Below, piece by piece: positions 8,573 through 17,543 of a DNA stretch of 64,000 nucleotides (its first letter is position 1; the number at the start of each line of letters is the position of its first letter). Under the pieces are notes generated by a model, which saw only the letters and a list, made by a program, of their open reading frames with translations, made no database searches and was not told the origin of the DNA. Made by a program: the position numbers and the translations under genes. The stretch is taken from positions 62,001 through 126,000 of the forward strand of contig DKAJ01000001.1 of NCBI GenBank assembly GCA_002448815.1. Direction: 5' to 3'. The stretch comes from Micavibrio sp. UBA6929. GTDB taxonomy: Bacteria; Pseudomonadota; Alphaproteobacteria; Micavibrionales; Micavibrionaceae.

Positions 8573-9682
8573 TTATTGACGATCAAGAATATGACGGGCA
8601 ATCGCCTGATATGGTTCGCTGACCTGAGCGGGGACACCTTGGTCGCTATCAGCGCGAATTTGTGCGCTCAGCGGAATATCGCCTAAAAACGGCACATGCA
8701 TTTTTTCGGCTTCACTGCGTGCGCCGCCATGCCCGAAAATAGGGTCTTCATGGCCGCAATTGCTGCAGATATGTGTGCTCATATTCTCGACAATGCCAAG
8801 AATAGGGATGTTTGTTTTTTCAAACATGGCTACGCCGCGCCGTGCATCAATCAGGGCAATATCTTGCGGCGTTGAAACAATAATGGCGCCATCAATATGA
8901 ACCTTTTGTGCCAAGGTTAATTGTACATCACCTGTGCCTGGCGGCATATCAATCAGTAAGTAATCAAGCGGCGCATCACTGCGTCCCCACTGAACATCAA
9001 AAAGCAACTGCATCAAGGCCTTTTGCACAATAGGTCCCCGCCAAATCAGCGCAGCATTCGGATCAACCATCAGGCCAATCGACATCACATCAATGCCATG
9101 CGCGCGGATCGGGGTGATGTGCCCCTGCGAGCCATCAGGCTTTTGTCCTTCAATGCCAAACATACGTGGCTGCGATGGGCCATAAATGTCGGCGTCCATC
9201 ACGCCAACGGTCTTGCCGGCTTGGGTGAGGGCGTGCGCTAAATTCGCGGTGACTGTTGATTTGCCAACGCCGCCCTTGCCCGAGGATACAAGGATAACGT
9301 TTTTCACATGCGGCAGGCTTTGCTGCGCGCCGCTGGCGGGTTGCGCCTTGGCTGGCGCGGCTTTTTGTGCGGCGCTATTGTCTGGGGTGGCCTGCGTTTG
9401 TGCGGTTAAGACAACCTGCGCGCCATCAATGCCCGCCGTGCGTTCCGCAATATGAGCAACTTCCTTGCGCAGTGGCTCAAGCACCGAGGCATGCTGCGGA
9501 TCGATCTCCAGCGAAATCATCGCAATGTTATTGTCGTTGATCTGAACCAGCGGCGTAATTCTGCCAACAGATTTGTCCCGCAATAAAAGCGGCATAATCG
9601 CATCCGTCACAGCCTCACGCAGCGCAGCCTTCGGCGGTGTTTTGCTGCGGGGTGTTAAGATTTTCTTCAAAAAGGACGGCAT
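8573..9682 (-). CDS. mrp: Mrp/ApbC family iron-sulfur cluster carrier ATPase
   Basis: Mrp proteins are P-loop ATPases that carry and deliver Fe-S clusters in the cytoplasm. The protein (369 residues) has an N-terminal MIP18-like region (to about residue 85), a Pro/Ala-rich linker of about 30 residues, and the deviant Walker A motif SSGKGGVGKST. The switch region DADIYGPSQPRM and the cluster-binding CSNCG motif (C-x-x-C) near residue 310 are both present. It stands alone, convergent with folA and divergent from hflK. Confidence 0.94.
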   Translation of the reverse strand: MPSFLKKILTPRSKTPPKAALREAVTDAIMPLLLRDKSVGRITPLVQINDNNIAMISLEIDPQHASVLEPLRKEVAHIAERTAGIDGAQVVLTAQTQATPDNSAAQKAAPAKAQPASGAQQSLPHVKNVILVSSGKGGVGKSTVTANLAHALTQAGKTVGVMDADIYGPSQPRMFGIEGQKPDGSQGHITPIRAHGIDVMSIGLMVDPNAALIWRGPIVQKALMQLLFDVQWGRSDAPLDYLLIDMPPGTGDVQLTLAQKVHIDGAIIVSTPQDIALIDARRGVAMFEKTNIPILGIVENMSTHICSNCGHEDPIFGHGGARSEAEKMHVPFLGDIPLSAQIRADSDQGVPAQVSEPYQAIARHILDRQ

Positions 9683-9754
9683 CGCTCTCTTGCTTTCATA
9701 GTCAAAAACTATATTCTATTTTTTCGGATTTTAAATTATGAGGAAGGCGCTTCA

Positions 9755-10900
9755 ATGTCCAGTGATGATGACAAAAAAGGCAAACGCTCAAACCCTTGGG
9801 GTAATGTTGAGAATATAAACACGGCCAAAAAACGCGGCGCAGGCCGACGCACTGGCGGCAATGGTGGCGGTGGGCGTGATCCTGGTGATCTGGATGAGAT
9901 GCTCAAACGCGCCCGCAGTAACTTTGACGAGGTTATGCCCGGCGGCTTTGGCGGCGGCAACGGTATGTTGATCGTGATTATTCTTGCGATTTTGGCGGGT
10001 CTTTGGGCGGTCAGCGGCTTTTACGTTGTAAACCCCGGTGAAAACGCCGTTGTTCAGCGCTTTGGCGCGTGGGAGCGCACGCAGGCCGAACCTGGCCTTG
10101 GCTATCACTTGCCATCACCTTTTGAAACGGCAAATGTCATCAATGTCGAAGAAATTCGTAACTTGAACATTGGTTTCAGTGACGTTCTCTCACGTGGTCG
10201 CAGCTCTGCTCGTCGTGAAATTCCAGAGGAATCGCTGATGCTGACCTCTGATCGTAACATTGTTGATCTGCACCTTATTATTCAGTGGAATATCAAATCT
10301 GCCGAAGATTACCTGTTTAATATCTACGCGCAGGAAAATACGGTGAAAAAGGTCGCAGAAAGCGCCATTCGTGAGGTCGTAGGCCAAACAGATATGTTCC
10401 CGATTATCACCACAGGCCGCGCCGCCGTCGCGCAGCGCACGCAGGAAATCATCCAAAGCAACCTTGATCTGTATGAATCAGGCGTCAACATCACACAGGT
10501 TCTTATCGATAAGGCCGAAGTACATCCCGATGTACAAGGTGCATTCCAAGACGTCCAAAGCGCCAAGCAGGACGCCGAAGAAGTCCGCAACCGCGCCGAT
10601 GCGTACCGTGAAGACATCTTGCCAAAGGCCCGCGGTAAGGCAAAACAAATGCTGCAAGAGGCCGAAGCCTACAAACAGTCAACTGTTGCCAAATCAAACG
10701 GTGACGCCGATCGTTTCCAATCGGTTTTGAAGTCATACCAAGAAGGCAAAGACGTCACCAAAGAGCGCATGTATATCGAAACGATGGAACAAGTTTTGCG
10801 TAACGCAGAAAAAATCATCATCGACCAAAACGGCGAAGGGCAGGGCGGTGTCGTGCCATACTTGCCACTGGATCAACTCAACACAAAGAAAGGACGTTAG
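9755..10900 (+). CDS. hflK: HflK, membrane regulator of FtsH
   Basis: HflK and HflC form a large SPFH-domain cage in the inner membrane that encloses the FtsH protease and limits its access to membrane proteins. The 381-residue protein has a charged Gly-rich cytoplasmic head, one membrane segment (about residues 68-90, MLIVIILAILAGLWAVSGFY), then the SPFH/band-7 domain and a long coiled coil rich in Ala, Glu and Lys. A GAGGAAGG ribosome-binding site precedes the ATG. hflC starts 4 bp after its stop, so the genes form one operon with degP and miaA. Confidence 0.96.
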   Translation: MSSDDDKKGKRSNPWGNVENINTAKKRGAGRRTGGNGGGGRDPGDLDEMLKRARSNFDEVMPGGFGGGNGMLIVIILAILAGLWAVSGFYVVNPGENAVVQRFGAWERTQAEPGLGYHLPSPFETANVINVEEIRNLNIGFSDVLSRGRSSARREIPEESLMLTSDRNIVDLHLIIQWNIKSAEDYLFNIYAQENTVKKVAESAIREVVGQTDMFPIITTGRAAVAQRTQEIIQSNLDLYESGVNITQVLIDKAEVHPDVQGAFQDVQSAKQDAEEVRNRADAYREDILPKARGKAKQMLQEAEAYKQSTVAKSNGDADRFQSVLKSYQEGKDVTKERMYIETMEQVLRNAEKIIIDQNGEGQGGVVPYLPLDQLNTKKGR

Positions 10901-10904
10901 AGCC

Positions 10905-11846
10905 ATGAATAAGTTTTTAGGAACCATACTTGTCATTGTCCTTGTCGGTGTCTTCAGCCTGAACCAGGTCTTCTTTATCGTCGATCAACGCCAGCAAGCA
11001 ATTTTGCTGCAACTCGGTCAACCAGTTGGCGAGCCACGTCATCCTGGCTTGCACATGAAATTGCCTCTGATCCAATCAGTACGCTACTTCGATAGTCGTA
11101 TTCTGTCTGTCGACCCTGACCCTGAGCAAGTCGTTATCTCAAGCGACCAATCAGAAAAAGGGGACGGATCATCTGATGGCTCGTCGTCAGACGCAGCGCT
11201 TGCGAACATCACGGGTGAACCCATCATCGTTGATACATTTGCGCGCTACAAAATCGTTGATTCACTGCGCTTTATGAAGACTTTGCGTACAATCAGCGCC
11301 GCAAATAACCGCATTGAAGGTATTTTGAAAAACGCCACAAAGGCGGCCTTGGGTAAAACAACGCTCAAAACGTTGCTGTCCGAGGAACGCTCTGACGTGA
11401 TGCAGGAAATTCAAGCCCGCGTAAACGAAGCCGTCCACAAAGACGAACTGGGTATCGAAATTGTCGATGTGCGCATTGTGCGCGCCGACCTGACGCCAGC
11501 TTTGCGTACGTCTACGGTAAACCGTATGGTGTCCGAGCTTAAAAAGCGTGCGACAGAAACCCGCGCGAAAGGTGAAGAAGATGCCCTTGAAATCCGCTCA
11601 ACCGCGGAAAAAGAGCGCACAGTCATCATCGCCGAGGCCGAGCGTGACGCGCAAATGCTGCGCGGTCAAGGCGACGAGCAAGCCATCAAAATTTACGCCG
11701 ATGCGTTTAATAAAGACCGTGAATTTTACGGATTTATGCGCTCGATGGAGGCTTATAAAAATACCCTTGCCGACGAAGAAACGCGTCTTATTTTATCGCC
11801 TAACAGTGACTTTTTCCGTTATTTCGACCGTAGAAAAGGACAGTAA
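10905..11846 (+). CDS. hflC: HflC, membrane regulator of FtsH
   Basis: The partner of HflK. The chosen ATG at 10905 gives 313 residues beginning with the N-terminal membrane anchor (FLGTILVIVLVGVFSL), in line with the family; a longer frame running back into hflK is unlikely. The band-7 domain (VDQRQQAILLQLGQPV onward) and the coiled-coil segment with repeated RATETRAKGEEDA-type heptads are clear. A Ser/Asp-rich insertion sits at about residues 85-103, a loop length that varies in this family. It lies between hflK and degP with spacing of only a few bases. Confidence 0.96.
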   Translation: MNKFLGTILVIVLVGVFSLNQVFFIVDQRQQAILLQLGQPVGEPRHPGLHMKLPLIQSVRYFDSRILSVDPDPEQVVISSDQSEKGDGSSDGSSSDAALANITGEPIIVDTFARYKIVDSLRFMKTLRTISAANNRIEGILKNATKAALGKTTLKTLLSEERSDVMQEIQARVNEAVHKDELGIEIVDVRIVRADLTPALRTSTVNRMVSELKKRATETRAKGEEDALEIRSTAEKERTVIIAEAERDAQMLRGQGDEQAIKIYADAFNKDREFYGFMRSMEAYKNTLADEETRLILSPNSDFFRYFDRRKGQ

Positions 11847-11848
11847 CT

Positions 11849-13408
11849 ATGTTGCGTAAAACATCTCAGATCAAATTGACATTACTCTGTGCAAGTGGCG
11901 CTTTGCTCGCCGCGACGGCGCTTTCGCCTTTGACGGTGCAGGCAGGCCTTTTTGATAAAAAGGACGATAAAGCCGCAGCAGAAAAAGTTGAAAAACCGTC
12001 TTCATCGCTCAGTAATGTGCAAATGAAGCCGATCAGTTTCGCTGACCTTGCTGAAGAATTGCTGCCCACGGTGGTAAATATTTCATCGACTGTGAAAACA
12101 GAGATCAGCGGCGATTTGGATGAAGTGATGCCGCATTTCCCAGAAGGGTCGCCATTTGGTGATTTCTTTGAGCGCTTTATGGAGCGCCAAGGCCGCGGAG
12201 CGCCGTCTATGCCGTCAAGCTCACTTGGGTCGGGCTTTATTATTGATGCCAAAGAAGGCTATATCGTAACCAATAACCATGTCATTAAAGATGCGCAGGA
12301 AGTGCGCGTCACCTTGCATAATGATGAAACGCTCGAGGCCACTGTGGTCGGCTATGACGAAAAAACTGACCTCGCCGTCTTAAAGGTGGATACCAAAGAC
12401 CATGATTTGCACGCGGTCAGCTTCGGCAACAGTGATCAAATGCGCGTTGGTGATTGGGTGCTGGCCATTGGTAACCCGTTTGGTTTGGGCGGCACCGTGA
12501 CAAGCGGCATTATCTCTGCCCGTGCGCGTGATATTAATTCAGGCCCTTATGACGATTACCTGCAAACAGATGCATCCATTAACCGCGGAAATTCTGGCGG
12601 GCCGATGTTTAATCTGGACGGTGATGTGATTGGGATTAACACGGCGATTTTCTCGCCAACGGGTGGTTCTGTCGGGATTGGCTTTGCTATTCCATCATCG
12701 ATGGCCAAAGCCGTTGTTGACCAGTTGATCGAATACGGACATACGCGCCGTGGATGGCTTGGCGTTCGTATCCAAAGCGTCACTGATGAAATCGCAGATA
12801 GCCTTGGTCTGGACGCGGCGAAAGGCGCACTGGTCGCCAGCGTCACCGAAGGTAGTCCTGCTGCGGATGCTAAAATTCAGGCAGGTGATATTATCCTGTC
12901 GTTTAATGATCAGCCAATCAAAGAAATGCGCGAGCTTCCGCGCATCGTCGCCGAGACCAAAATTGAATCAACCGTTGATGTTGTTGTCTTGCGCGAAGGC
13001 AAGGAAAAGACATTGAAGGTCAAAATTGGTGAACTTGAAAAAGCCGAAGAAGATGGTCTGCTGGAAACGCCATCACCTGAAGGCGCGCCAGCCAAAGGCA
13101 CTGACATCGAAGATATCGGCGTACTGGTCGAGCCTTTAAGCGATGACCTGCGCGAGCAATATGCCATTGCCGCCGATGTAAGCGGGGTTCTGGTTCTTGA
13201 TATCGCCCATGGCGGCGAGGCCGATCAAAAAGGCCTGATCGCAGGGGACGTTATCAGTGAAATGAACCAAAAACCTGTCTCCTCACCAGACGATGTGAAA
13301 GACATTATCAAGGCCGCGAAAAAGAAAAAACGCGGATCGGTTTTATTACTTATAAACCGTGATGGTGATGTGCGCTTTGTCGCGCTAAAAATCACAGACG
13401 AGAAATAA
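11849..13408 (+). CDS. degP: Periplasmic serine protease of the DegP/Do family
   Basis: A trypsin-like protease and chaperone that clears misfolded envelope proteins. A Sec signal peptide covers residues 1-32 (hydrophobic core LLCASGALLAATAL, cleavage after VQA). The catalytic triad is visible as His144 (TNNHVI), Asp174 (KTDLAVL) and Ser249 (RGNSGGPM). Two PDZ domains follow, at about residues 300-395 and 420-515. It starts 2 bp after hflC; the hflK-hflC-degP order is common in alphaproteobacteria and groups inner-membrane and periplasmic quality control. Whether it is closer to DegP, DegQ or MucD cannot be told by eye. Confidence 0.95.
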   Translation: MLRKTSQIKLTLLCASGALLAATALSPLTVQAGLFDKKDDKAAAEKVEKPSSSLSNVQMKPISFADLAEELLPTVVNISSTVKTEISGDLDEVMPHFPEGSPFGDFFERFMERQGRGAPSMPSSSLGSGFIIDAKEGYIVTNNHVIKDAQEVRVTLHNDETLEATVVGYDEKTDLAVLKVDTKDHDLHAVSFGNSDQMRVGDWVLAIGNPFGLGGTVTSGIISARARDINSGPYDDYLQTDASINRGNSGGPMFNLDGDVIGINTAIFSPTGGSVGIGFAIPSSMAKAVVDQLIEYGHTRRGWLGVRIQSVTDEIADSLGLDAAKGALVASVTEGSPAADAKIQAGDIILSFNDQPIKEMRELPRIVAETKIESTVDVVVLREGKEKTLKVKIGELEKAEEDGLLETPSPEGAPAKGTDIEDIGVLVEPLSDDLREQYAIAADVSGVLVLDIAHGGEADQKGLIAGDVISEMNQKPVSSPDDVKDIIKAAKKKKRGSVLLLINRDGDVRFVALKITDEK

Positions 13409-13410
13409 CT

Positions 13411-14280
13411 ATGGCTGGGCGCAGCGTCATTTATGTGATCGCGGGGCCCACCGCCAGTGGTAAATCCGCCCGCGCCATGGAATTGGCGCAATTGCATGAT
13501 GGTGTGATCATTAATTGTGATTCGATGCAGATTTATGATGCGCTGCCTATACTCTCTGCGCAGCCAACCCATGAAGATATGGACATTGTTCCGCACCGCT
13601 TGTATGGGGCATTGCCACCGAACCAGCCATGCTCGGCCGGTATGTGGCGCGATATGGCAATCCCTGTGATTGAGGACGTTATAAAAAACGGCCAAACGCC
13701 CATTATCTGCGGTGGTACGGGGCTGTATATCAAGGCCTTGATGGATGGCTTGTCACCTATTCCCCCTGTGCCAGATGCGGTGCGCGCTCAAGCCGATGCC
13801 TTGATGGCAGACATTGGCGCGCCTGCCTTAAATGATAAATTGATCGCTGCGGATCCCTTGATGAAAGATCGCTTTCACCCCAATCATTCCGCCCGTATTC
13901 AGCGCGCATGGGAAGTCCTGCAAGCCACGGGGAAAAGTCTCGCCTACTGGCAGGAGCAACCCTTAATTCCCCCGCCCGCGGAATGGGATTTTCAGGTGGA
14001 AACGATATTGCTCCCGCGGGAGGCACTGTATCAACGCTGTAATGACCGTTTCGAGGCCATGATTGATCACGGTGCGCTGAATGAGGTGCGCGATTTTAAG
14101 GCACGCTGCGAAGCGGGTGAGGTTGACGATGGGGCGCTGATTAAAAAGGCATTAGGCTTCGCGCCCTTGTGCCAGTATTTGGACGGTCACATGACGATGG
14201 CCGAGGCAATCACACAGTCACAAACCGATACGCGCCGCTATGCCAAGCGTCAAATGACATGGTTCCGTAATCAGCTGTGA
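13411..14280 (+). CDS. miaA: tRNA dimethylallyltransferase
   Basis: MiaA adds a dimethylallyl group to adenosine 37 of tRNAs that read codons starting with U. The P-loop (GPTASGKSARA) is at the N terminus, followed by the NCDSMQIYDALPILSAQPT segment that binds the prenyl donor and tRNA. The GGTGLYIKALMDGL motif lies near residue 100. Length (289) is slightly under the usual 300-310. The start lies 2 bp after the degP stop, so it is the last gene of the hfl operon. Confidence 0.95.
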   Translation: MAGRSVIYVIAGPTASGKSARAMELAQLHDGVIINCDSMQIYDALPILSAQPTHEDMDIVPHRLYGALPPNQPCSAGMWRDMAIPVIEDVIKNGQTPIICGGTGLYIKALMDGLSPIPPVPDAVRAQADALMADIGAPALNDKLIAADPLMKDRFHPNHSARIQRAWEVLQATGKSLAYWQEQPLIPPPAEWDFQVETILLPREALYQRCNDRFEAMIDHGALNEVRDFKARCEAGEVDDGALIKKALGFAPLCQYLDGHMTMAEAITQSQTDTRRYAKRQMTWFRNQL

Positions 14281-14330
14281 TGCGTGCGGGTCGCCGCGCC
14301 CAAAAAACGGCGATTTTCCTGACTTTTCCT

Positions 14331-14359
14331 TTGACATTTGCATGCCTTGGTATTATTCA
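14331..14359 (+). promoter_or_regulatory. Predicted sigma-70 promoter for the 14396 gene
   Basis: A perfect -35 box TTGACA at 14331-14336 is followed, after 17 bp, by TATTCA at 14354-14359, with the start codon 37 bp further on. The -10 is a weak match, so the call is moderate. Confidence 0.45.
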
Positions 14360-14395
14360 ACCCCAAATAACTAATAAAATTACAAAGAGGGTCAA

Positions 14396-14821
14396 ATGAA
14401 TACAATCACAAAAGAGCAAGTCCTAGAGGCTTACTTCCCAGAAGGCGACGCCGTTAAATATAACGATTTGCCGAGCCTAACGCGCGCATATAACGAGACA
14501 CTTAACCTTGGTATGCCTGAAGATTTAGCAAAAGAATTTATGCAATCCGTACAGCGTCAATCAACAGCCATTGTGTTGTCGAATTATACGAAGCGCAAAG
14601 ACGGCTTGCCAAATATGTCGTATACATTCATGCAAAATGACAACAAGCCTCTGGGCGTTGACTTCTCTGGCACAATCGAAGCAGAAGATATCAAAGAAAT
14701 TGCTCATGTCGTGTCGGTTGCCGCAGGTAAACTTGATCTATCACCAGCAGCGCCAGAGAAGCCCGCATCTGCGCCGTCAAATGATAATGATAATTTAGCG
14801 CCAGGAATGATTTTGGCGTAA
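14396..14821 (+). CDS. Hypothetical protein, 141 residues
   Basis: No family recognised. The protein is soluble and acidic. Residues 1-60 are helical in character (EQVLEAYFPEGDAV, DLPSLTRAYNETL). Residues 60-105 look like strands, and the C-terminal 35 residues are a low-complexity Pro/Ala/Asn tail (AAPEKPASAPS) ending GMILA. It has an AGAGGG ribosome-binding site and its own predicted promoter. It stands between miaA and the ilv leader, and nothing ties it functionally to either. Confidence 0.65.
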   Translation: MNTITKEQVLEAYFPEGDAVKYNDLPSLTRAYNETLNLGMPEDLAKEFMQSVQRQSTAIVLSNYTKRKDGLPNMSYTFMQNDNKPLGVDFSGTIEAEDIKEIAHVVSVAAGKLDLSPAAPEKPASAPSNDNDNLAPGMILA

Positions 14822-14864
14822 AATTATCTTGCGCAGTCAAGAAATATTCGATAAAGGTTAAGTC

Positions 14865-14933
14865 ATGCAGATGATTTCAAACACTCTCGTCGTCCTAAAC
14901 AATGTGGTGCTCCTATCGGGGTGGCGCAGTTAA
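14865..14933 (+). CDS. Leader peptide of the ilvBNC operon (22 residues, Leu/Val rich)
   Basis: The frame starts with ATG at 14865, has an AAAGG ribosome-binding site at 14853-14857 and ends with TAA at 14931-14933. Four Leu, four Val and one Ile codon make up 9 of 22 residues, arranged as two runs (LVVL and VVLL). That is the design of a branched-chain amino acid control peptide: ribosomes stall on these codons when charged tRNA-Leu or tRNA-Val is scarce. An alternative antiterminator/terminator pair lies just downstream. Confidence 0.82.
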   Translation: MQMISNTLVVLNNVVLLSGWRS

Positions 14934-14996
14934 GGCAGTGTAAAAATCACAGCATTGACAAAAGCGCCCCGCCCGAAACTCTGGCGGGGCTTTTTT
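14918..14996 (+). promoter_or_regulatory. Transcription attenuator of the ilvBNC operon
   Basis: The terminator pairs 14966-14973 with 14983-14990 (8 bp, all G-C) around a 9-nt loop and is followed by six T at 14991-14996. The left half (14964-14973) can instead pair with 14918-14927, the last codons of the leader peptide, in 8 of 10 positions. The two structures exclude each other. Stalling in the Leu/Val runs upstream would free the antiterminator; full translation to the stop at 14933 would cover 14918-14927 and let the terminator form. Confidence 0.82.
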
Positions 14997-15062
14997 GTGC
15001 TTGAAACTTTGGGGGATGCCCCGTAAAACAACCATGCGTGTTAATGATAAGGAGATACCGCA

Positions 15063-16862
15063 ATGACCACCGCAAGCGCCGCGAAAAGTCAGTCCAAAAC
15101 AGCCCCTCAAGCAGGGACGCAAACCATGACAGGAGCCGAAGCCGTGATTGAGGCTCTGGCTGCGCAGGGTGTTGAGTATATTTTTGGATATCCAGGCGGC
15201 GCAGTCTTGCCGATTTACGACGCCATTTTTCAGCAAAATAAAATCAAGCATATTCTATGTCGCCACGAACAAGGCGCGGCGCATGCTGCGGAAGGGTATG
15301 CGCGCTCGACAGGCAAGGTTGGCGTTGTTTTGGTAACATCAGGGCCAGGCGCAACCAATGCGGTAACGGGTCTAACAGATGCAATGCTGGATTCGATACC
15401 TTTGGTCTGTATCACAGGGCAGGTGCCAACATTCCTGATCGGCACAGATGCCTTCCAAGAGGCCGATACAACAGGCATTACCCGCCCATGTACCAAGCAT
15501 AATTACTTGGTGAAAGATGAAAATAAAATCGCTGAAACCGTGCATGAGGCGTTTCATATCGCACGCTCTGGCCGTCCAGGGCCTGTTGTGATTGATATCC
15601 CTAAAGATCTGCAATTTAAGCCTTGCGCCTATTCGCATGCGCAAGACGCGCCGCGCGTAAAAACCTATCAGCCCAAGCGCATGCCTGATCAAGAGGCAAT
15701 TAACGCTGCTGTTGATTTGATTAGTACCGCGAAAAAGCCTGTCTTTTATACGGGCGGCGGCGTTATTAACGCTGGGCCCGAGGCAAGCGAAGCATTGCGT
15801 GAATTTGCATCCTTAACAGGCTTCCCAGTGACCAGCACTTTGATGGGGCTGGGCGCTTTCCCCGCCAGCAGCGACCAATGGCTTGGTATGCTGGGGATGC
15901 ACGGCACGTTCGAGGCCAACTGGGCCATGCATGATTGCGATGTGATGATTTGCGTTGGTGCGCGTTTTGATGACCGCGTAACAGGTCGCCTAGATGCTTT
16001 CGCGCCAAACTCTAAGAAAATTCATATCGATATCGATCCAAGCTCGATCAACAAAAACGTGCCGATTGATATTCCTGTTGTTGCCGACGCGGGCGAGGCC
16101 TTAAAGGCCATGATCACCGCGTGGAAAGCCAAAGGCTACGCGCCGAATGATGCTGCTATGAAAGATTGGTGGGCGCAGATCGAACAATGGCGCGCGAAAA
16201 ACTGCCTTGCTTATAAAAAGGACAGCACGATTATCAAACCGCAACATGCGCTTGAGCGTTTGCGTCACTTTACTCAGCAAGACACGCGTGAAACGTTTAT
16301 TACAACCGAGGTTGGCCAACACCAAATGTGGGCGGCGCAATTCCTGCCGTTTGACAGTCCCAATCGCTGGATGACGTCAGGCGGTCTAGGCACGATGGGC
16401 TATGGTTTGCCTGCGGCGATTGGCGCGCAAATGGGCAACCCTGATGGCTTGGTCATTGATGTCGCGGGTGAGGCATCTATCCTGATGAATATTCAGGAAA
16501 TGAGCACCGCCGTTCAATACCGCCTGCCAGTGAAAATCTTTATTTTGAATAACCAGTGGATGGGCATGGTGCGCCAATGGCAACAACTACTGCATGGCGA
16601 GCGCTATTCCGAAAGCTACACCGAAAGCCTGCCTGACTTTGTGAAACTGGCCGAGGCCTATGGCGGGGTTGGTTTGCGCGCAGAAAATGTATCGCAACTG
16701 GATGACGTTATTCAGGAAATGATGCACACGGACCGCGTGACAATCGTGGATGTGTGCGTTGATCAAAAGGAAAACTGCTTCCCGATGATTCCATCAGGTA
16801 AGGCGCACAATGAAATGATCCTCTCGCCAGATGCGGATCAATTTGATAAAACGCTAGTGTAG
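15063..16862 (+). CDS. ilvB: Acetolactate synthase, large catalytic subunit
   Basis: Condenses pyruvate with pyruvate or 2-oxobutyrate, the first shared step of valine, leucine and isoleucine synthesis, using thiamine diphosphate, FAD and Mg. The 599 residues follow the family in order: GYPGGAVLPIYDAI, the catalytic glutamate in HEQGAAHAAEGYAR, the central FAD domain, and the thiamine-binding GEASILMN...NNQWMGMV segment. In that segment GEAS replaces the commoner GDGS/GDAS. An N-terminal extension of about 20 polar residues precedes the core. It is the first structural gene after the attenuator; ilvN follows 25 bp on. Confidence 0.96.
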   Translation: MTTASAAKSQSKTAPQAGTQTMTGAEAVIEALAAQGVEYIFGYPGGAVLPIYDAIFQQNKIKHILCRHEQGAAHAAEGYARSTGKVGVVLVTSGPGATNAVTGLTDAMLDSIPLVCITGQVPTFLIGTDAFQEADTTGITRPCTKHNYLVKDENKIAETVHEAFHIARSGRPGPVVIDIPKDLQFKPCAYSHAQDAPRVKTYQPKRMPDQEAINAAVDLISTAKKPVFYTGGGVINAGPEASEALREFASLTGFPVTSTLMGLGAFPASSDQWLGMLGMHGTFEANWAMHDCDVMICVGARFDDRVTGRLDAFAPNSKKIHIDIDPSSINKNVPIDIPVVADAGEALKAMITAWKAKGYAPNDAAMKDWWAQIEQWRAKNCLAYKKDSTIIKPQHALERLRHFTQQDTRETFITTEVGQHQMWAAQFLPFDSPNRWMTSGGLGTMGYGLPAAIGAQMGNPDGLVIDVAGEASILMNIQEMSTAVQYRLPVKIFILNNQWMGMVRQWQQLLHGERYSESYTESLPDFVKLAEAYGGVGLRAENVSQLDDVIQEMMHTDRVTIVDVCVDQKENCFPMIPSGKAHNEMILSPDADQFDKTLV

Positions 16863-16887
16863 GCACAGTCAGGGAAGGACGCGCATC

Positions 16888-17463
16888 ATGACAAATCCAA
16901 ACAGCGGCTACAGCAAGAGCGTATACGCGCCATCAGGGGAAGTCGACAAAATCAAAACGCATACGTTGTCGATTTTGGTTGAAAATAAACCCGGCGCACT
17001 GGCCAAGATTATCGGCTTTTTTACAGGGCGCGGCTACAATATCGACAGTCTATCTGTTGCTGAAACAGATAAGAATTACAGCCTTTCACGCCTTGTGATT
17101 GTGACATCAGGCGCGGATATCGTGCTTGAGCTGATTAAATCGCAATTACAAAGCCTAATCCAAGTGCGCAGTGTCCGTGACCTGACTACCAGTGGCCCAT
17201 TCGTTGCGCGCGAACTTGCGCTGGTGAAACTGTCTTTGTTGAGCTTGTCTGACGGTGATAAGCGCGATTTGCAAGACGTCACAAGTGAATATGACGCGAC
17301 GATCGTGACGAAAACCAAAGAAAACGTGATTTATCAATGCATCGGCAGCAGCGCACATGTGACCGATTTTGTCAGCGCCATACGCGCATTTGATCCGCTT
17401 GGGATTTCGCGCTCTGGCATTGCGGCGCTGCCCAGTGGCTCTGCGCCAGACGATCATAATTAA
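16888..17463 (+). CDS. ilvN: Acetolactate synthase, small regulatory subunit
   Basis: The regulatory partner of IlvB; it binds valine and confers feedback inhibition. The 191 residues carry an N-terminal ACT domain (THTLSILVENKPGALAKIIG, then GRGYNIDSLSVAETD) and the C-terminal ALS_ss_C region (about 105-175). The full-length, two-domain form matches the ilvH/ilvN type rather than the short ilvM type. It lies between ilvB and ilvC in the same direction. Confidence 0.95.
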   Translation: MTNPNSGYSKSVYAPSGEVDKIKTHTLSILVENKPGALAKIIGFFTGRGYNIDSLSVAETDKNYSLSRLVIVTSGADIVLELIKSQLQSLIQVRSVRDLTTSGPFVARELALVKLSLLSLSDGDKRDLQDVTSEYDATIVTKTKENVIYQCIGSSAHVTDFVSAIRAFDPLGISRSGIAALPSGSAPDDHN

Positions 17464-17478
17464 CCCCGCGTCAAGGGC

Positions 17479-17507
17479 TTGACCCCGCGGAAAAACTAGG
17501 CTTTATT
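17479..17507 (+). promoter_or_regulatory. Possible internal promoter before ilvC
   Basis: TTGACC at 17479-17484 and TTTATT at 17502-17507 are separated by 17 bp, 36 bp before the ilvC ATG. This could let ilvC be expressed apart from the attenuated ilvBN message. The -10 match is modest. Confidence 0.35.
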
Positions 17508-17543
17508 ACGACCAACCACCAAACACGAAAAGGAACTTTGAAA

